Shown here: positions 31,297 through 43,816 of the stretch, one piece after another
How the letters are laid out: each line of letters opens with the position of its first letter
Position numbering within the stretch: the first letter of the stretch is position 1
Assembly: GCF_029227915.1 (NCBI RefSeq)
Contig: NC_079877.1
Coordinates: 4,094,001-4,158,000, forward strand
DNA: 64,000 nt
DNA from: Hydractinia symbiolongicarpus
Lineage: Eukaryota > Cnidaria > Hydrozoa > Anthoathecata > Hydractiniidae
Direction of reading: 5' to 3'
The notes under the pieces: generated by a model
Told to the model about the DNA's origin: nothing
Databases searched by the model: none
What the model saw: only the letters and a program-made list of their open reading frames with translations
Program-made: the position numbers and the translations under genes

Positions 31297-34200
31297 TTCA
31301 ATTTCAATGAATATGAAACAAAAGAGCTAAATTCCATCAGAAGGATGCGTTGCCAATCCTAGATCATTGGATTGTTCATTATACGACGTTCTGACAATGT
31401 CTTGTTGTTTTAGATAACTCACATGTCGAAACTATTTTTGTTGCGTACTACATCACATCTAGAAGGTGTCCATTCACACAAGACACGGTCGATTTTGCGG
31501 ATTTAAGTACCAATACGCGCTGCATCGTGCGCCTTTTTTGTCAGGGATGAAGAGATAAAAAAAAAGAATTTTCTAATATGCTTCAAAATTTACGTCAACG
31601 TAACCCTGTTTTGACAACTAGGGATACGTTTCTCTGTTTAACATGCTATTAACATTTCTTATTAAGAACAATGCTGGAGATGAGTAGTCGAAATGAAATA
31701 CGTGCGTTTAACGTCACTGCTTCAATTGGACGTTAAGTATTTTTATCCCATGACTTTTCATTAATGCCCCTGCGCTGTCATTTATATACCCTCGATAACG
31801 GCTTGGTTATAAACGGCACTAGCGGGCCTTATACAGTATTATTTACTGATAGCTATTTTAAATCAGTATATACGGGAAATCCACAGCACTGATTAGGTAA
31901 AAGCCTCAACGACGAGCTTCATACAGCCCGGTGCAACTTTTGACCTTGTAACATACATATTAATAACTATAAATGCATACAAATAACATTGGAAAAAATA
32001 GCCAAACACATCCACACTGAAAAATGAAGTTGCAGTAAATCCTAAATCACGATTCACTCCGTCAGAATCAGAAAAACATGTTCCACGTTCGGTGTCGCAG
32101 ATAAAAGAAAATGCTTTTAAAAACATTAACAGCACAATGAAAAACAAGCAAAACAACGTCGAATTTATGTGATAAACATGTATTTGAAAAATTGAAACAA
32201 TAAAACTCAAATGGAAAGTTCTCTATTTTTTTTACAACCTTGTCATCTTACGAGAAATATTACTCTCGGTCAGCGTAGCGACCTCGCATGTTCGGTCTAT
32301 GCTTTTGACCTCGCATAAACTTTCTCGGTACAGATAGACAAGTTATTTTATGTTGTATTAATAACGCCCGCAAAAGTAGCCTTTTTGTATTTAGATTTAT
32401 GCTTTCCGTATCCGCCCTGACATTTTTGACTATCAAAATTGTGGCTCCGAATGAGACAGAATTGCCAAGTTGACAAAGTAGCAAAAAACGGCATTATCCG
32501 GTTAATAACGACTTGGATAGAAATGCTCACGCCACGCTTGCACGGTTGCATTGCGATTCTGGGTATGGCGGCGCCAGAAGATTTCAGGCTTTACTAAATA
32601 ACGCTTACTACTCCTTTCATCAAATACGGACACTCAAGGCACCCTATGCAATAATTCAAATGTGTTTGGCTGCAGCGACATGACAAAAAGAAAATTGGCA
32701 GTCAAATCATTCATCTCCTACTGGATCTTATTGGGAAGGAAAAGTTCATATATTAGAGGTATTTATTTGACAACATATTTTTACAACAATGAGTACACTA
32801 AAGTTCGCATATAATCTTCCGAAGGTCCTCGTATCTAAACGAAAGGAAGTACATATTAAGCTCGTGGCCCGAAATGACTTGCTTACAAAAGTGTTCGCGA
32901 CTTTTACCTCATCGGTAATAACACCATGGCCCACGACCGGGCAATGAATTATAGCAGCAACCTCTTTTCATGCATTCGAATTCTGTTATACCAGGATAGC
33001 CGCAGTCGTCACGTTCTGTTGCTTTGCGCAGACTTTTTTCTAACGAAAATTCAACACAAACCAGCAGTAAAAACTTTAAGGATCGCGCATTATGTTATTT
33101 TGCGACGAATGTGGAGAGCGTACTTCTATGCTTACCTAGGCGGTGGTAGCACCACGGTCCACTTTGGTTTAGCAATTCACTATAACAACAGCCTTTCTTC
33201 TCGCATGCCCGCTTCGTTATGCCTGGATAACCACAATCATGACGTCTTGTTGCTGCTATTTTCCGGCATTTTTCTAAAATTACGGATGGAAGAGTACACA
33301 ATGCTTTCAAAATACCTAATCAGTAAGAGCGGAACAACTTACCTTGCCTGTAATAACACCACGGTCCCTTTTCCTTGATCGCGTTGTAACAGCATCCTTT
33401 TTTGACGCAATCTGATTTGCTTATCCCAGGGTAACCACAATCTTCACGTTTGTTTGCTTCAATCATGGGACAGTTTGCTAGAGTATTTTGAGAAATAATT
33501 AGTGGCCCAAATTGTCAGTGTTAATGCCGAAAACATAGTCGAAAATTTACCTTTTCGATGATAACACCACGGGCCAGCCACCTTTAATTCGCCATAACAA
33601 CATCCCTTTCTCAAGCAATCCAACGGACTAATTCCATGGTAGCCACAATCAACGCGCATTGACGCCTTTATGTTTCGACATTTTGCTATTACGAAACAAA
33701 TTAGGTAGATTCACAACTAAAATGCAATGACAACCCCCTCAAGTGTAAGAAGCCGTATTACCTCCACATGTGTTGCAAAGCCTTGGGCAATGACTGGAAA
33801 CGATTTTCTTTGAACAACTAGTTGATCTAACCACAGAGCACAAGATATTTCTGTTGCTGCAAACTCTTGTAGCTGAAAAATTAAGAACAAATGCAATTTT
33901 TTTATTATTGCGACGAAACATTGACGGCAATTGCAATGAAGAAGCATTAAAATACCTGTGGCAGCGGCAAAAGCCAAAACAACAAAACAAATCACGTAAA
34001 TCTGATATTTCCTCATGATTCCGGCTCTTATTTCGTCGGTGCGCGAATCGTATTAGTCCAATTCATGTCAAAGCCTTCTTTATACGCTCTTTTCTCTCTA
34101 ATTACTGTAATTAATGAGTGCTTATAATCAAGATGGCCGTTTACAAATTACAACGTAAATTCGCCTCCGGGGAAGATATTGTGCATGTAGCATTCACCGT

Positions 34201-34426
34201 TTAAACTCTTGTGGGTTTCGCTTTGAAATATGTTGACACGGTCTATGAAGATCATTGTTGATTGTTGAATAAACGGAAGGTTTTTATCGGAGTGGTGTAG
34301 GACTAGGGTGCACACGAATCACACACGAGTTATTCTTGTCTTCGGTGACCAAACCAACAATTCCCAATCATACATGCGTGTTATACTTTCAAGAGATCGT
34401 TCTTTCGCGGTGAAGGTGATATTCCC
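31297..34426 (-). repeat. Repeat unit 11 (type D, 3,130 bp)
   Basis: Carries T 31633, A 31895, A 32511 and T 33034 (exon 6). All recur in units 12 and 16. I see no difference between units 11 and 12. Confidence 0.95.
32909..34016 (-). CDS. Secreted ShKT-trefoil protein, copy 11 (Cys196Ser in trefoil 4)
   Basis: Exons in transcript order: 34016-33956, 33872-33762, 33685-33551, 33477-33343, 33273-33136, 33039-32909. TGT to AGT at 33034 replaces the first cysteine of trefoil 4 by Ser. In trefoil domains cysteines pair 1-5, 2-4 and 3-6, so Cys222 would be left unpaired. The protein then has 29 mature cysteines, which could misfold trefoil 4 or leave a thiol free for a disulfide-linked dimer. Same in copies 12 and 16. 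Confidence 0.87.
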
Positions 34427-37400
34427 TTCAATTTCAATGAATATGAAACAAAAGAGCTAAATTCCATCAGAAGGATGCGTTGCCAATCCTAGATCATTGG
34501 ATTGTTCATTATACGACGTTCTGACAATGTCTTGTTGTTTTAGATAACTCACATGTCGAAACTATTTTTGTTGCGTACTACATCACATCTAGAAGGTGTC
34601 CATTCACACAAGACACGGTCGATTTTGCGGATTTAAGTACCAATACGCGCTGCATCGTGCGCCTTTTTTGTCAGGGATGAAGAGATAAAAAAAAAGAATT
34701 TTCTAATATGCTTCAAAATTTACGTCAACGTAACCCTGTTTTGACAACTAGGGATACGTTTCTCTGTTTAACATGCTATTAACATTTCTTATTAAGAACA
34801 ATGCTGGAGATGAGTAGTCGAAATGAAATACGTGCGTTTAACGTCACTGCTTCAATTGGACGTTAAGTATTTTTATCCCATGACTTTTCATTAATGCCCC
34901 TGCGCTGTCATTTATATACCCTCGATAACGGCTTGGTTATAAACGGCACTAGCGGGCCTTATACAGTATTATTTACTGATAGCTATTTTAAATCAGTATA
35001 TACGGGAAATCCACAGCACTGATTAGGTAAAAGCCTCAACGACGAGCTTCATACAGCCCGGTGCAACTTTTGACCTTGTAACATACATATTAATAACTAT
35101 AAATGCATACAAATAACATTGGAAAAAATAGCCAAACACATCCACACTGAAAAATGAAGTTGCAGTAAATCCTAAATCACGATTCACTCCGTCAGAATCA
35201 GAAAAACATGTTCCACGTTCGGTGTCGCAGATAAAAGAAAATGCTTTTAAAAACATTAACAGCACAATGAAAAACAAGCAAAACAACGTCGAATTTATGT
35301 GATAAACATGTATTTGAAAAATTGAAACAATAAAACTCAAATGGAAAGTTCTCTATTTTTTTTACAACCTTGTCATCTTACGAGAAATATTACTCTCGGT
35401 CAGCGTAGCGACCTCGCATGTTCGGTCTATGCTTTTGACCTCGCATAAACTTTCTCGGTACAGATAGACAAGTTATTTTATGTTGTATTAATAACGCCCG
35501 CAAAAGTAGCCTTTTTGTATTTAGATTTATGCTTTCCGTATCCGCCCTGACATTTTTGACTATCAAAATTGTGGCTCCGAATGAGACAGAATTGCCAAGT
35601 TGACAAAGTAGCAAAAAACGGCATTATCCGGTTAATAACGACTTGGATAGAAATGCTCACGCCACGCTTGCACGGTTGCATTGCGATTCTGGGTATGGCG
35701 GCGCCAGAAGATTTCAGGCTTTACTAAATAACGCTTACTACTCCTTTCATCAAATACGGACACTCAAGGCACCCTATGCAATAATTCAAATGTGTTTGGC
35801 TGCAGCGACATGACAAAAAGAAAATTGGCAGTCAAATCATTCATCTCCTACTGGATCTTATTGGGAAGGAAAAGTTCATATATTAGAGGTATTTATTTGA
35901 CAACATATTTTTACAACAATGAGTACACTAAAGTTCGCATATAATCTTCCGAAGGTCCTCGTATCTAAACGAAAGGAAGTACATATTAAGCTCGTGGCCC
36001 GAAATGACTTGCTTACAAAAGTGTTCGCGACTTTTACCTCATCGGTAATAACACCATGGCCCACGACCGGGCAATGAATTATAGCAGCAACCTCTTTTCA
36101 TGCATTCGAATTCTGTTATACCAGGATAGCCGCAGTCGTCACGTTCTGTTGCTTTGCGCAGACTTTTTTCTAACGAAAATTCAACACAAACCAGCAGTAA
36201 AAACTTTAAGGATCGCGCATTATGTTATTTTGCGACGAATGTGGAGAGCGTACTTCTATGCTTACCTAGGCGGTGGTAGCACCACGGTCCACTTTGGTTT
36301 AGCAATTCACTATAACAACAGCCTTTCTTCTCGCATGCCCGCTTCGTTATGCCTGGATAACCACAATCATGACGTCTTGTTGCTGCTATTTTCCGGCATT
36401 TTTCTAAAATTACGGATGGAAGAGTACACAATGCTTTCAAAATACCTAATCAGTAAGAGCGGAACAACTTACCTTGCCTGTAATAACACCACGGTCCCTT
36501 TTCCTTGATCGCGTTGTAACAGCATCCTTTTTTGACGCAATCTGATTTGCTTATCCCAGGGTAACCACAATCTTCACGTTTGTTTGCTTCAATCATGGGA
36601 CAGTTTGCTAGAGTATTTTGAGAAATAATTAGTGGCCCAAATTGTCAGTGTTAATGCCGAAAACATAGTCGAAAATTTACCTTTTCGATGATAACACCAC
36701 GGGCCAGCCACCTTTAATTCGCCATAACAACATCCCTTTCTCAAGCAATCCAACGGACTAATTCCATGGTAGCCACAATCAACGCGCATTGACGCCTTTA
36801 TGTTTCGACATTTTGCTATTACGAAACAAATTAGGTAGATTCACAACTAAAATGCAATGACAACCCCCTCAAGTGTAAGAAGCCGTATTACCTCCACATG
36901 TGTTGCAAAGCCTTGGGCAATGACTGGAAACGATTTTCTTTGAACAACTAGTTGATCTAACCACAGAGCACAAGATATTTCTGTTGCTGCAAACTCTTGT
37001 AGCTGAAAAATTAAGAACAAATGCAATTTTTTTATTATTGCGACGAAACATTGACGGCAATTGCAATGAAGAAGCATTAAAATACCTGTGGCAGCGGCAA
37101 AAGCCAAAACAACAAAACAAATCACGTAAATCTGATATTTCCTCATGATTCCGGCTCTTATTTCGTCGGTGCGCGAATCGTATTAGTCCAATTCATGTCA
37201 AAGCCTTCTTTATACGCTCTTTTCTCTCTAATTACTGTAATTAATGAGTGCTTATAATCAAGATGGCCGTTTACAAATTACAACGTAAATTCGCCTCCGG
37301 GGAAGATATTGTGCATGTAGCATTCACCGTTTAAACTCTTGTGGGTTTCGCTTTGAAATATGTTGACACGGTCTATGAAGATCATTGTTGATTGTTGAAT

Positions 37401-37556
37401 AAACGGAAGGTTTTTATCGGAGTGGTGTAGGACTAGGGTGCACACGAATCACACACGAGTTATTCTTGTCTTCGGTGACCAAACCAACAATTCCCAATCA
37501 TACATGCGTGTTATACTTTCAAGAGATCGTTCTTTCGCGGTGAAGGTGATATTCCC
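34427..37556 (-). repeat. Repeat unit 12 (type D, 3,130 bp)
   Basis: Same four variants as unit 11 (T 34763, A 35025, A 35641, T 36164). Units 11 and 12 are therefore an adjacent, apparently identical pair. Confidence 0.95.
36039..37146 (-). CDS. Secreted ShKT-trefoil protein, copy 12 (Cys196Ser in trefoil 4)
   Basis: Exons in transcript order: 37146-37086, 37002-36892, 36815-36681, 36607-36473, 36403-36266, 36169-36039. Indistinguishable from copy 11, its direct neighbour; the Cys196Ser change is at 36164. Confidence 0.87.
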
Positions 37557-40500
37557 TTCAATTTCAATGAATATGAAACAAAAGAGCTAAATTCCATCAG
37601 AAGGATGCGTTGCCAATCCTAGATCATTGGATTGTTCATTATACGACGTTCTGACAATGTCTTGTTGTTTTAGATAACTCACATGTCGAAACTATTTTTG
37701 TTGCGTACTACATCACATCTAGAAGGTGTCCATTCACACAAGACACGGTCGATTTTGCGGATTTAAGTACCAATACGCGCTGCATCGTGCGCCTTTTTTG
37801 TCAGGGATGAAGAGATAAAAAAAAAGAATTTTCTAATATGCTTCAAAATTTACGTCAACGTAACCCTGTTTTGACAACTAGGGATACGTTTCCCTGTTTA
37901 ACATGCTATTAACATTTCTTATTAAGAACAATGCTGGAGATGAGTAGTCGAAATGAAATACGTGCGTTTAACGTCACTGCTTCAATTGGACGTTAAGTAT
38001 TTTTATCCCATGACTTTTCATTAATGCCCCTGCGCTGTCATTTATATACCCTCGATAACGGCTTGGTTATAAACGGCACTAGCGGGCCTTATACAGTATT
38101 ATTTACTGATAGCTATTTTAAATCAGTATATACGGGAAATCCACAGCACTGATTGGGTAAAAGCCTCAACGACGAGCTTCATACAGCCCGGTGCAACTTT
38201 TGACCTTGTAACATACATATTAATAACTATAAATGCATACAAATAACATTGGAAAAAATAGCCAAACACATCCACACTGAAAAATGAAGTTGCAGTAAAT
38301 CCTAAATCACGATTCACTCCGTCAGAATCAGAAAAACATGTTCCACGTTCGGTGTCGCAGATAAAAGAAAATGCTTTTAAAAACATTAACAGCACAATGA
38401 AAAACAAGCAAAACAACGTCGAATTTATGTGATAAACATGTATTTGAAAAATTGAAACAATAAAACTCAAATGGAAAGTTCTCTATTTTTTTTACAACCT
38501 TGTCATCTTACGAGAAATATTACTCTCGGTCAGCGTAGCGACCTCGCATGTTCGGTCTATGCTTTTGACCTCGCATAAACTTTCTCGGTACAGATAGACA
38601 AGTTATTTTATGTTGTATTAATAACGCCCGCAAAAGTAGCCTTTTTGTATTTAGATTTATGCTTTCCGTATCCGCCCTGACATTTTTGACTATCAAAATT
38701 GTGGCTCCGAATGAGACAGAATTGCCAAGTTGACAAAGTAGCAAAAAACGGCATTATCCGGTTAATAACGCCTTGGATAGAAATGCTCACGCCACGCTTG
38801 CACGGTTGCATTGCGATTCTGGGTATGGCGGCGCCAGAAGATTTCAGGCTTTACTAAATAACGCTTACTACTCCTTTCATCAAATACGGACACTCAAGGC
38901 ACCCTATGCAATAATTCAAATGTGTTTGGCTGCAGCGACATGACAAAAAGAAAATTGGCAGTCAAATCATTCATCTCCTACTGGATCTTATTGGGAAGGA
39001 AAAGTTCATATATTAGAGGTATTTATTTGACAACATATTTTTACAACAATGAGTACACTAAAGTTCGCATATAATCTTCCGAAGGTCCTCGTATCTAAAC
39101 GAAAGGAAGTACATATTAAGCTCGTGGCCCGAAATGACTTGCTTACAAAAGTGTTCGCGACTTTTACCTCATCGGTAATAACACCATGGCCCACGACCGG
39201 GCAATGAATTATAGCAGCAACCTCTTTTCATGCATTCGAATTCTGTTATACCAGGATAGCCGCAGTCGTCACGTTCTGTTGCTTTGCGCAGACATTTTTC
39301 TAACGAAAATTCAACACAAACCAGCAGTAAAAACTTTAAGGATCGCGCATTATGTTATTTTGCGACGAATGTGGAGAGCGTACTTCTATGCTTACCTAGG
39401 CGGTGGTAGCACCACGGTCCACTTTGGTTTAGCAATTCACTATAACAACAGCCTTTCTTCTCGCATGCCCGCTTCGTTATGCCTGGATAACCACAATCAT
39501 GACGTCTTGTTGCTGCTATTTTCCGGCATTTTTCTAAAATTACGGATGGAAGAGTACACAATGCTTTCAAAATACCTAATCAGTAAGAGCGGAACAACTT
39601 ACCTTGCCTGTAATAACACCACGGTCCCTTTTCCTTGATCGCGTTGTAACAGCATCCTTTTTTGACGCAATCTGATTTGCTTATCCCAGGGTAACCACAA
39701 TCTTCACGTTTGTTTGCTTCAATCATGGGACAGTTTGCTAGAGTATTTTGAGAAATAATTAGTGGCCCAAATTGTCAGTGTTAATGCCGAAAACATAGTC
39801 GAAAATTTACCTTTTCGATGATAACACCACGGGCCAGCCACCTTTAATTCGCCATAACAACATCCCTTTCTCAAGCAATCCAACGGACTAATTCCATGGT
39901 AGCCACAATCAACGCGCATTGACGCCTTTATGTTTCGACATTTTGCTATTACGAAACAAATTAGGTAGATTCACAACTAAAATGCAATGACAACCCCCTC
40001 AAGTGTAAGAAGCCGTATTACCTCCACATGTTTTGCAAAGCCTTGGGCAATGACTGAAAACGATTTTCTTTGAACAACTAGTTGATCTAACCACAGAGCA
40101 CAAGATATTTCTGTTGCTGCAAACTCTTGTAGCTGAAAAATTAAGAACAAATGCAATTTTTTTATTATTGCGACGAAACATTGACGGCAATTGCAATGAA
40201 GAAGCATTAAAATACCTGTGGCAGCGGCAAAAGCCAAAACAACAAAACAAATCACGTAAATCTGATATTTCCTCATGATTCCGGCTCTTATTTCGTCGGT
40301 GCGCGAATCGTATTAGTCCAATTCATGTCAAAGCCTTCTTTATACGCTCTTTTCTCTCTAATTACTGTAATTAATGAGTGCTTATAATCAAGATGGCCGT
40401 TTACAAATTACAACGTAAATTCGCCTCCGGGGAAGATATTGTGCATGTAGCATTCACCGTTTAAACTCTTGTGGGTTTCGCTTTGAAATATGTTGACACG

Positions 40501-40686
40501 GTCTATGAAGATCATTGTTGATTGTTGAATAAACGGAAGGTTTTTATCAGAGTGGTGTAGGACTAGGGTGCACACGAATCACACACGAGTTATTCTTGTC
40601 TTCGGTGACCAAACCAACAATTCCCAATCATTCATGCGTGTTATACTTTCAAGAGATCGTTCTTTCGCGGTGAAGGTGATATTCCC
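37557..40686 (-). repeat. Repeat unit 13 (type A, 3,130 bp)
   Basis: Same variants as unit 8: T 40032, A 40057, A 40549, T 40632. Confidence 0.95.
39169..40276 (-). CDS. Secreted ShKT-trefoil protein, copy 13 (Ser46Phe, Asn54Lys)
   Basis: Exons in transcript order: 40276-40216, 40132-40022, 39945-39811, 39737-39603, 39533-39396, 39299-39169. Same two ShKT-domain changes as copy 8 (40057 and 40032). Confidence 0.87.
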
Positions 40687-43600
40687 TTCAATTTCAATGA
40701 ATATGAAACAAAAGAGCTAAATTCCATCAGAAGGATGCGTTGCCAATCCTAGATCATTGGATTGTTCATTATACGACGTTCTGACAATGTCTTGTTGTTT
40801 TAGATAACTCACATGTCGAAACTATTTTTGTTGCGTACTACATCACATCTAGAAGGTGTCCATTCACACAAGACACGGTCGATTTTGCGGATTTAAGTAC
40901 CAATACGCGCTGCATCGTGCGCCTTTTTTGTCAGGGATGAAGAGATAAAAAAAAAGAATTTTCTAATATGCTTCAAAATTTACGTCAACGTAACCCTGTT
41001 TTGACAACTAGGGATACGTTTCCCTGTTTAACATGCTATTAACATTTCTTATTAAGAACAATGCTGGAGATGAGTAGTCGAAATGAAATACGTGCGTTTA
41101 ACGTCACTGCTTCAATTGGACGTTAAGTATTTTTATCCCATGACTTTTCATTAATGCCCCTGCGCTGTCATTTATATACCCTCGATAACGGCTTGGTTAT
41201 AAACGGCACTAGCGGGCCTTATACAGTATTATTTACTGATAGCTATTTTAAATCAGTATATACGGGAAATCCACAGCACTGATTGGGTAAAAGCCTCAAC
41301 GACGAGCTTCATACAGCCCGGTGCAACTTTTGACCTTGTAACATACATATTAATAACTATAAATGCATACAAATAACATTGGAAAAAATAGCCAAACACA
41401 TCCACACTGAAAAATGAAGTTGCAGTAAATCCTAAATCACGATTCACTCCGTCAGAATCAGAAAAACATGTTCCACGTTCGGTGTCGCAGATAAAAGAAA
41501 ATGCTTTTAAAAACATTAACAGCACAATGAAAAACAAGCAAAACAACGTCGAATTTATGTGATAAACATGTATTTGAAAAATTGAAACAATAAAACTCAA
41601 ATGGAAAGTTCTCTATTTTTTTTACAACCTTGTCATCTTACGAGAAATATTACTCTCGGTCAGCGTAGCGACCTCGCATGTTCGGTCTATGCTTTTGACC
41701 TCGCATAAACTTTCTCGGTACAGATAGACAAGTTATTTTATGTTGTATTAATAACGCCCGCAAAAGTAGCCTTTTTGTATTTAGATTTATGCTTTCCGTA
41801 TCCGCCCTGACATTTTTGACTATCAAAATTGTGGCTCCGAATGAGACAGAATTGCCAAGTTGACAAAGTAGCAAAAAACGGCATTATCCGGTTAATAACG
41901 CCTTGGATAGAAATGCTCACGCCACGCTTGCACGGTTGCATTGCGATTCTGGGTATGGCGGCGCCAGAAGATTTCAGGCTTTACTAAATAACGCTTACTA
42001 CTCCTTTCATCAAATACGGACACTCAAGGCACCCTATGCAATAATTCAAATGTGTTTGGCTGCAGCGACATGACAAAAAGAAAATTGGCAGTCAAATCAT
42101 TCATCTCCTACTGGATCTTATTGGGAAGGAAAAGTTCATATATTAGAGGTATTTATTTGACAACATATTTTTACAACAATGAGTACACTAAAGTTCGCAT
42201 ATAATCTTCCGAAGGTCCTCGTATCTAAACGAAAGGAAGTACATATTAAGCTCGTGGCCCGAAATGACTTGCTTACAAAAGTGTTCGCGACTTTTAACTC
42301 ATCGGTAATAACACCATGGCCCACGACCGGGCAATGAATTATAGCAGCAACCTCTTTTCATGCATTCGAATTCTGTTATACCAGGATAGCCGCAGTCGTC
42401 ACGTTCTGTTGCTTTGCGCAGACATTTTTCTAACGAAAATTCAACACAAACCAGCAGTAAAAACTTTAAGGATCGCGCATTATGTTATTTTGCGACGAAT
42501 GTGGAGAGCGTACTTCTATGCTTACCTAGGCGGTGGTAGCACCACGGTCCACTTTGGTTTAGCAATTCACTATAACAACAGCCTTTCTTCTCGCATGCCC
42601 GCTTCGTTATGCCTGGATAACCACAATCATGACGTCTTGTTGCTGCTATTTTCCGGCATTTTTCTAAAATTACGGATGGAAGAGTACACAATGCTTTCAA
42701 AATACCTAATCAGTAAGAGCGGAACAACTTACCTTGCCTGTAATAACACCACGGTCCCTTTTCCTTGATCGCGTTGTAACAGCATCCTTTTTTGACGCAA
42801 TCTGATTTGCTTATCCCAGGGTAACCACAATCTTCACGTTTGTTTGCTTCAATCATGGGACAGTTTGCTAGAGTATTTTGAGAAATAATTAGTGGCCCAA
42901 ATTGTCAGTGTTAATGCCGAAAACATAGTCGAAAATTTACCTTTTTGATGATAACACCACGGGCCAGCCACCTTTAATTCGCCATAACAACATCCCTTTC
43001 TCAAGCAATCCAACGGACTAATTCCATGGTAGCCACAATCAACGCGCATTGACGCCTTTATGTTTCGACATTTTGCTATTACGAAACAAATTAGGTAGAT
43101 TCACAACTAAAATGCAATGACAACCCCCTCAAGTGTAAGAAGCCGTATTACCTCCACATGTGTTGCAAAGCCTTGGGCAATGACTGGAAACGATTTTCTT
43201 TGAACAACTAGTTGATCTAACCACAGAGCACAAGATATTTCTGTTGCTGCAAACTCTTGTAGCTGAAAAATTAAGAACAAATGCAATTTTTTTATTATTG
43301 CGACGAAACATTGACGGCAATTGCAATGAAGAAGCATTAAAATACCTGTGGCAGCGGCAAAAGCCAAAACAATAAAACAAATCACGTAAATCTGATATTT
43401 CCTCATGATTCCGGCTCTTATTTCGTCGGTGCGCGAATCGTATTAGTCCAATTCATGTCAAAGCCTTCTTTATACGCTCTTTTCTCTCTAATTACTGTAA
43501 TTAATGAGTGCTTATAATCAAGATGGCCGTTTACAAATTACAACGTAAATTCGCCTCCGGGGAAGATATTGTGCATGTAGCATTCACCGTTTAAACTCTT

Positions 43601-43816
43601 GTGGGTTTCGCTTTGAAATATGTTGACACGGTCTATGAAGATCATTGTTGATTGTTGAATAAACGGAAGGTTTTTATCGGAGTGGTGTAGGACTAGGGTG
43701 CACACGAATCACACACGAGTTATTCTTGTCTTCGGTGACCAAACCAACAATTCCCAATCATACATGCGTGTTATACTTTCAAGAGATCGTTCTTTCGCGG
43801 TGAAGGTGATATTCCC
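40687..43816 (-). repeat. Repeat unit 14 (type B, 3,130 bp)
   Basis: Same variants as unit 9: A 42297, T 42946, T 43373. Confidence 0.95.
42299..43406 (-). CDS. Secreted ShKT-trefoil protein, copy 14 (Val12Ile, Arg101Gln)
   Basis: Exons in transcript order: 43406-43346, 43262-43152, 43075-42941, 42867-42733, 42663-42526, 42429-42299. Same changes as copy 9 (43373 and 42946), including A at 42297 that removes the donor-like GT after the stop. Confidence 0.87.
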
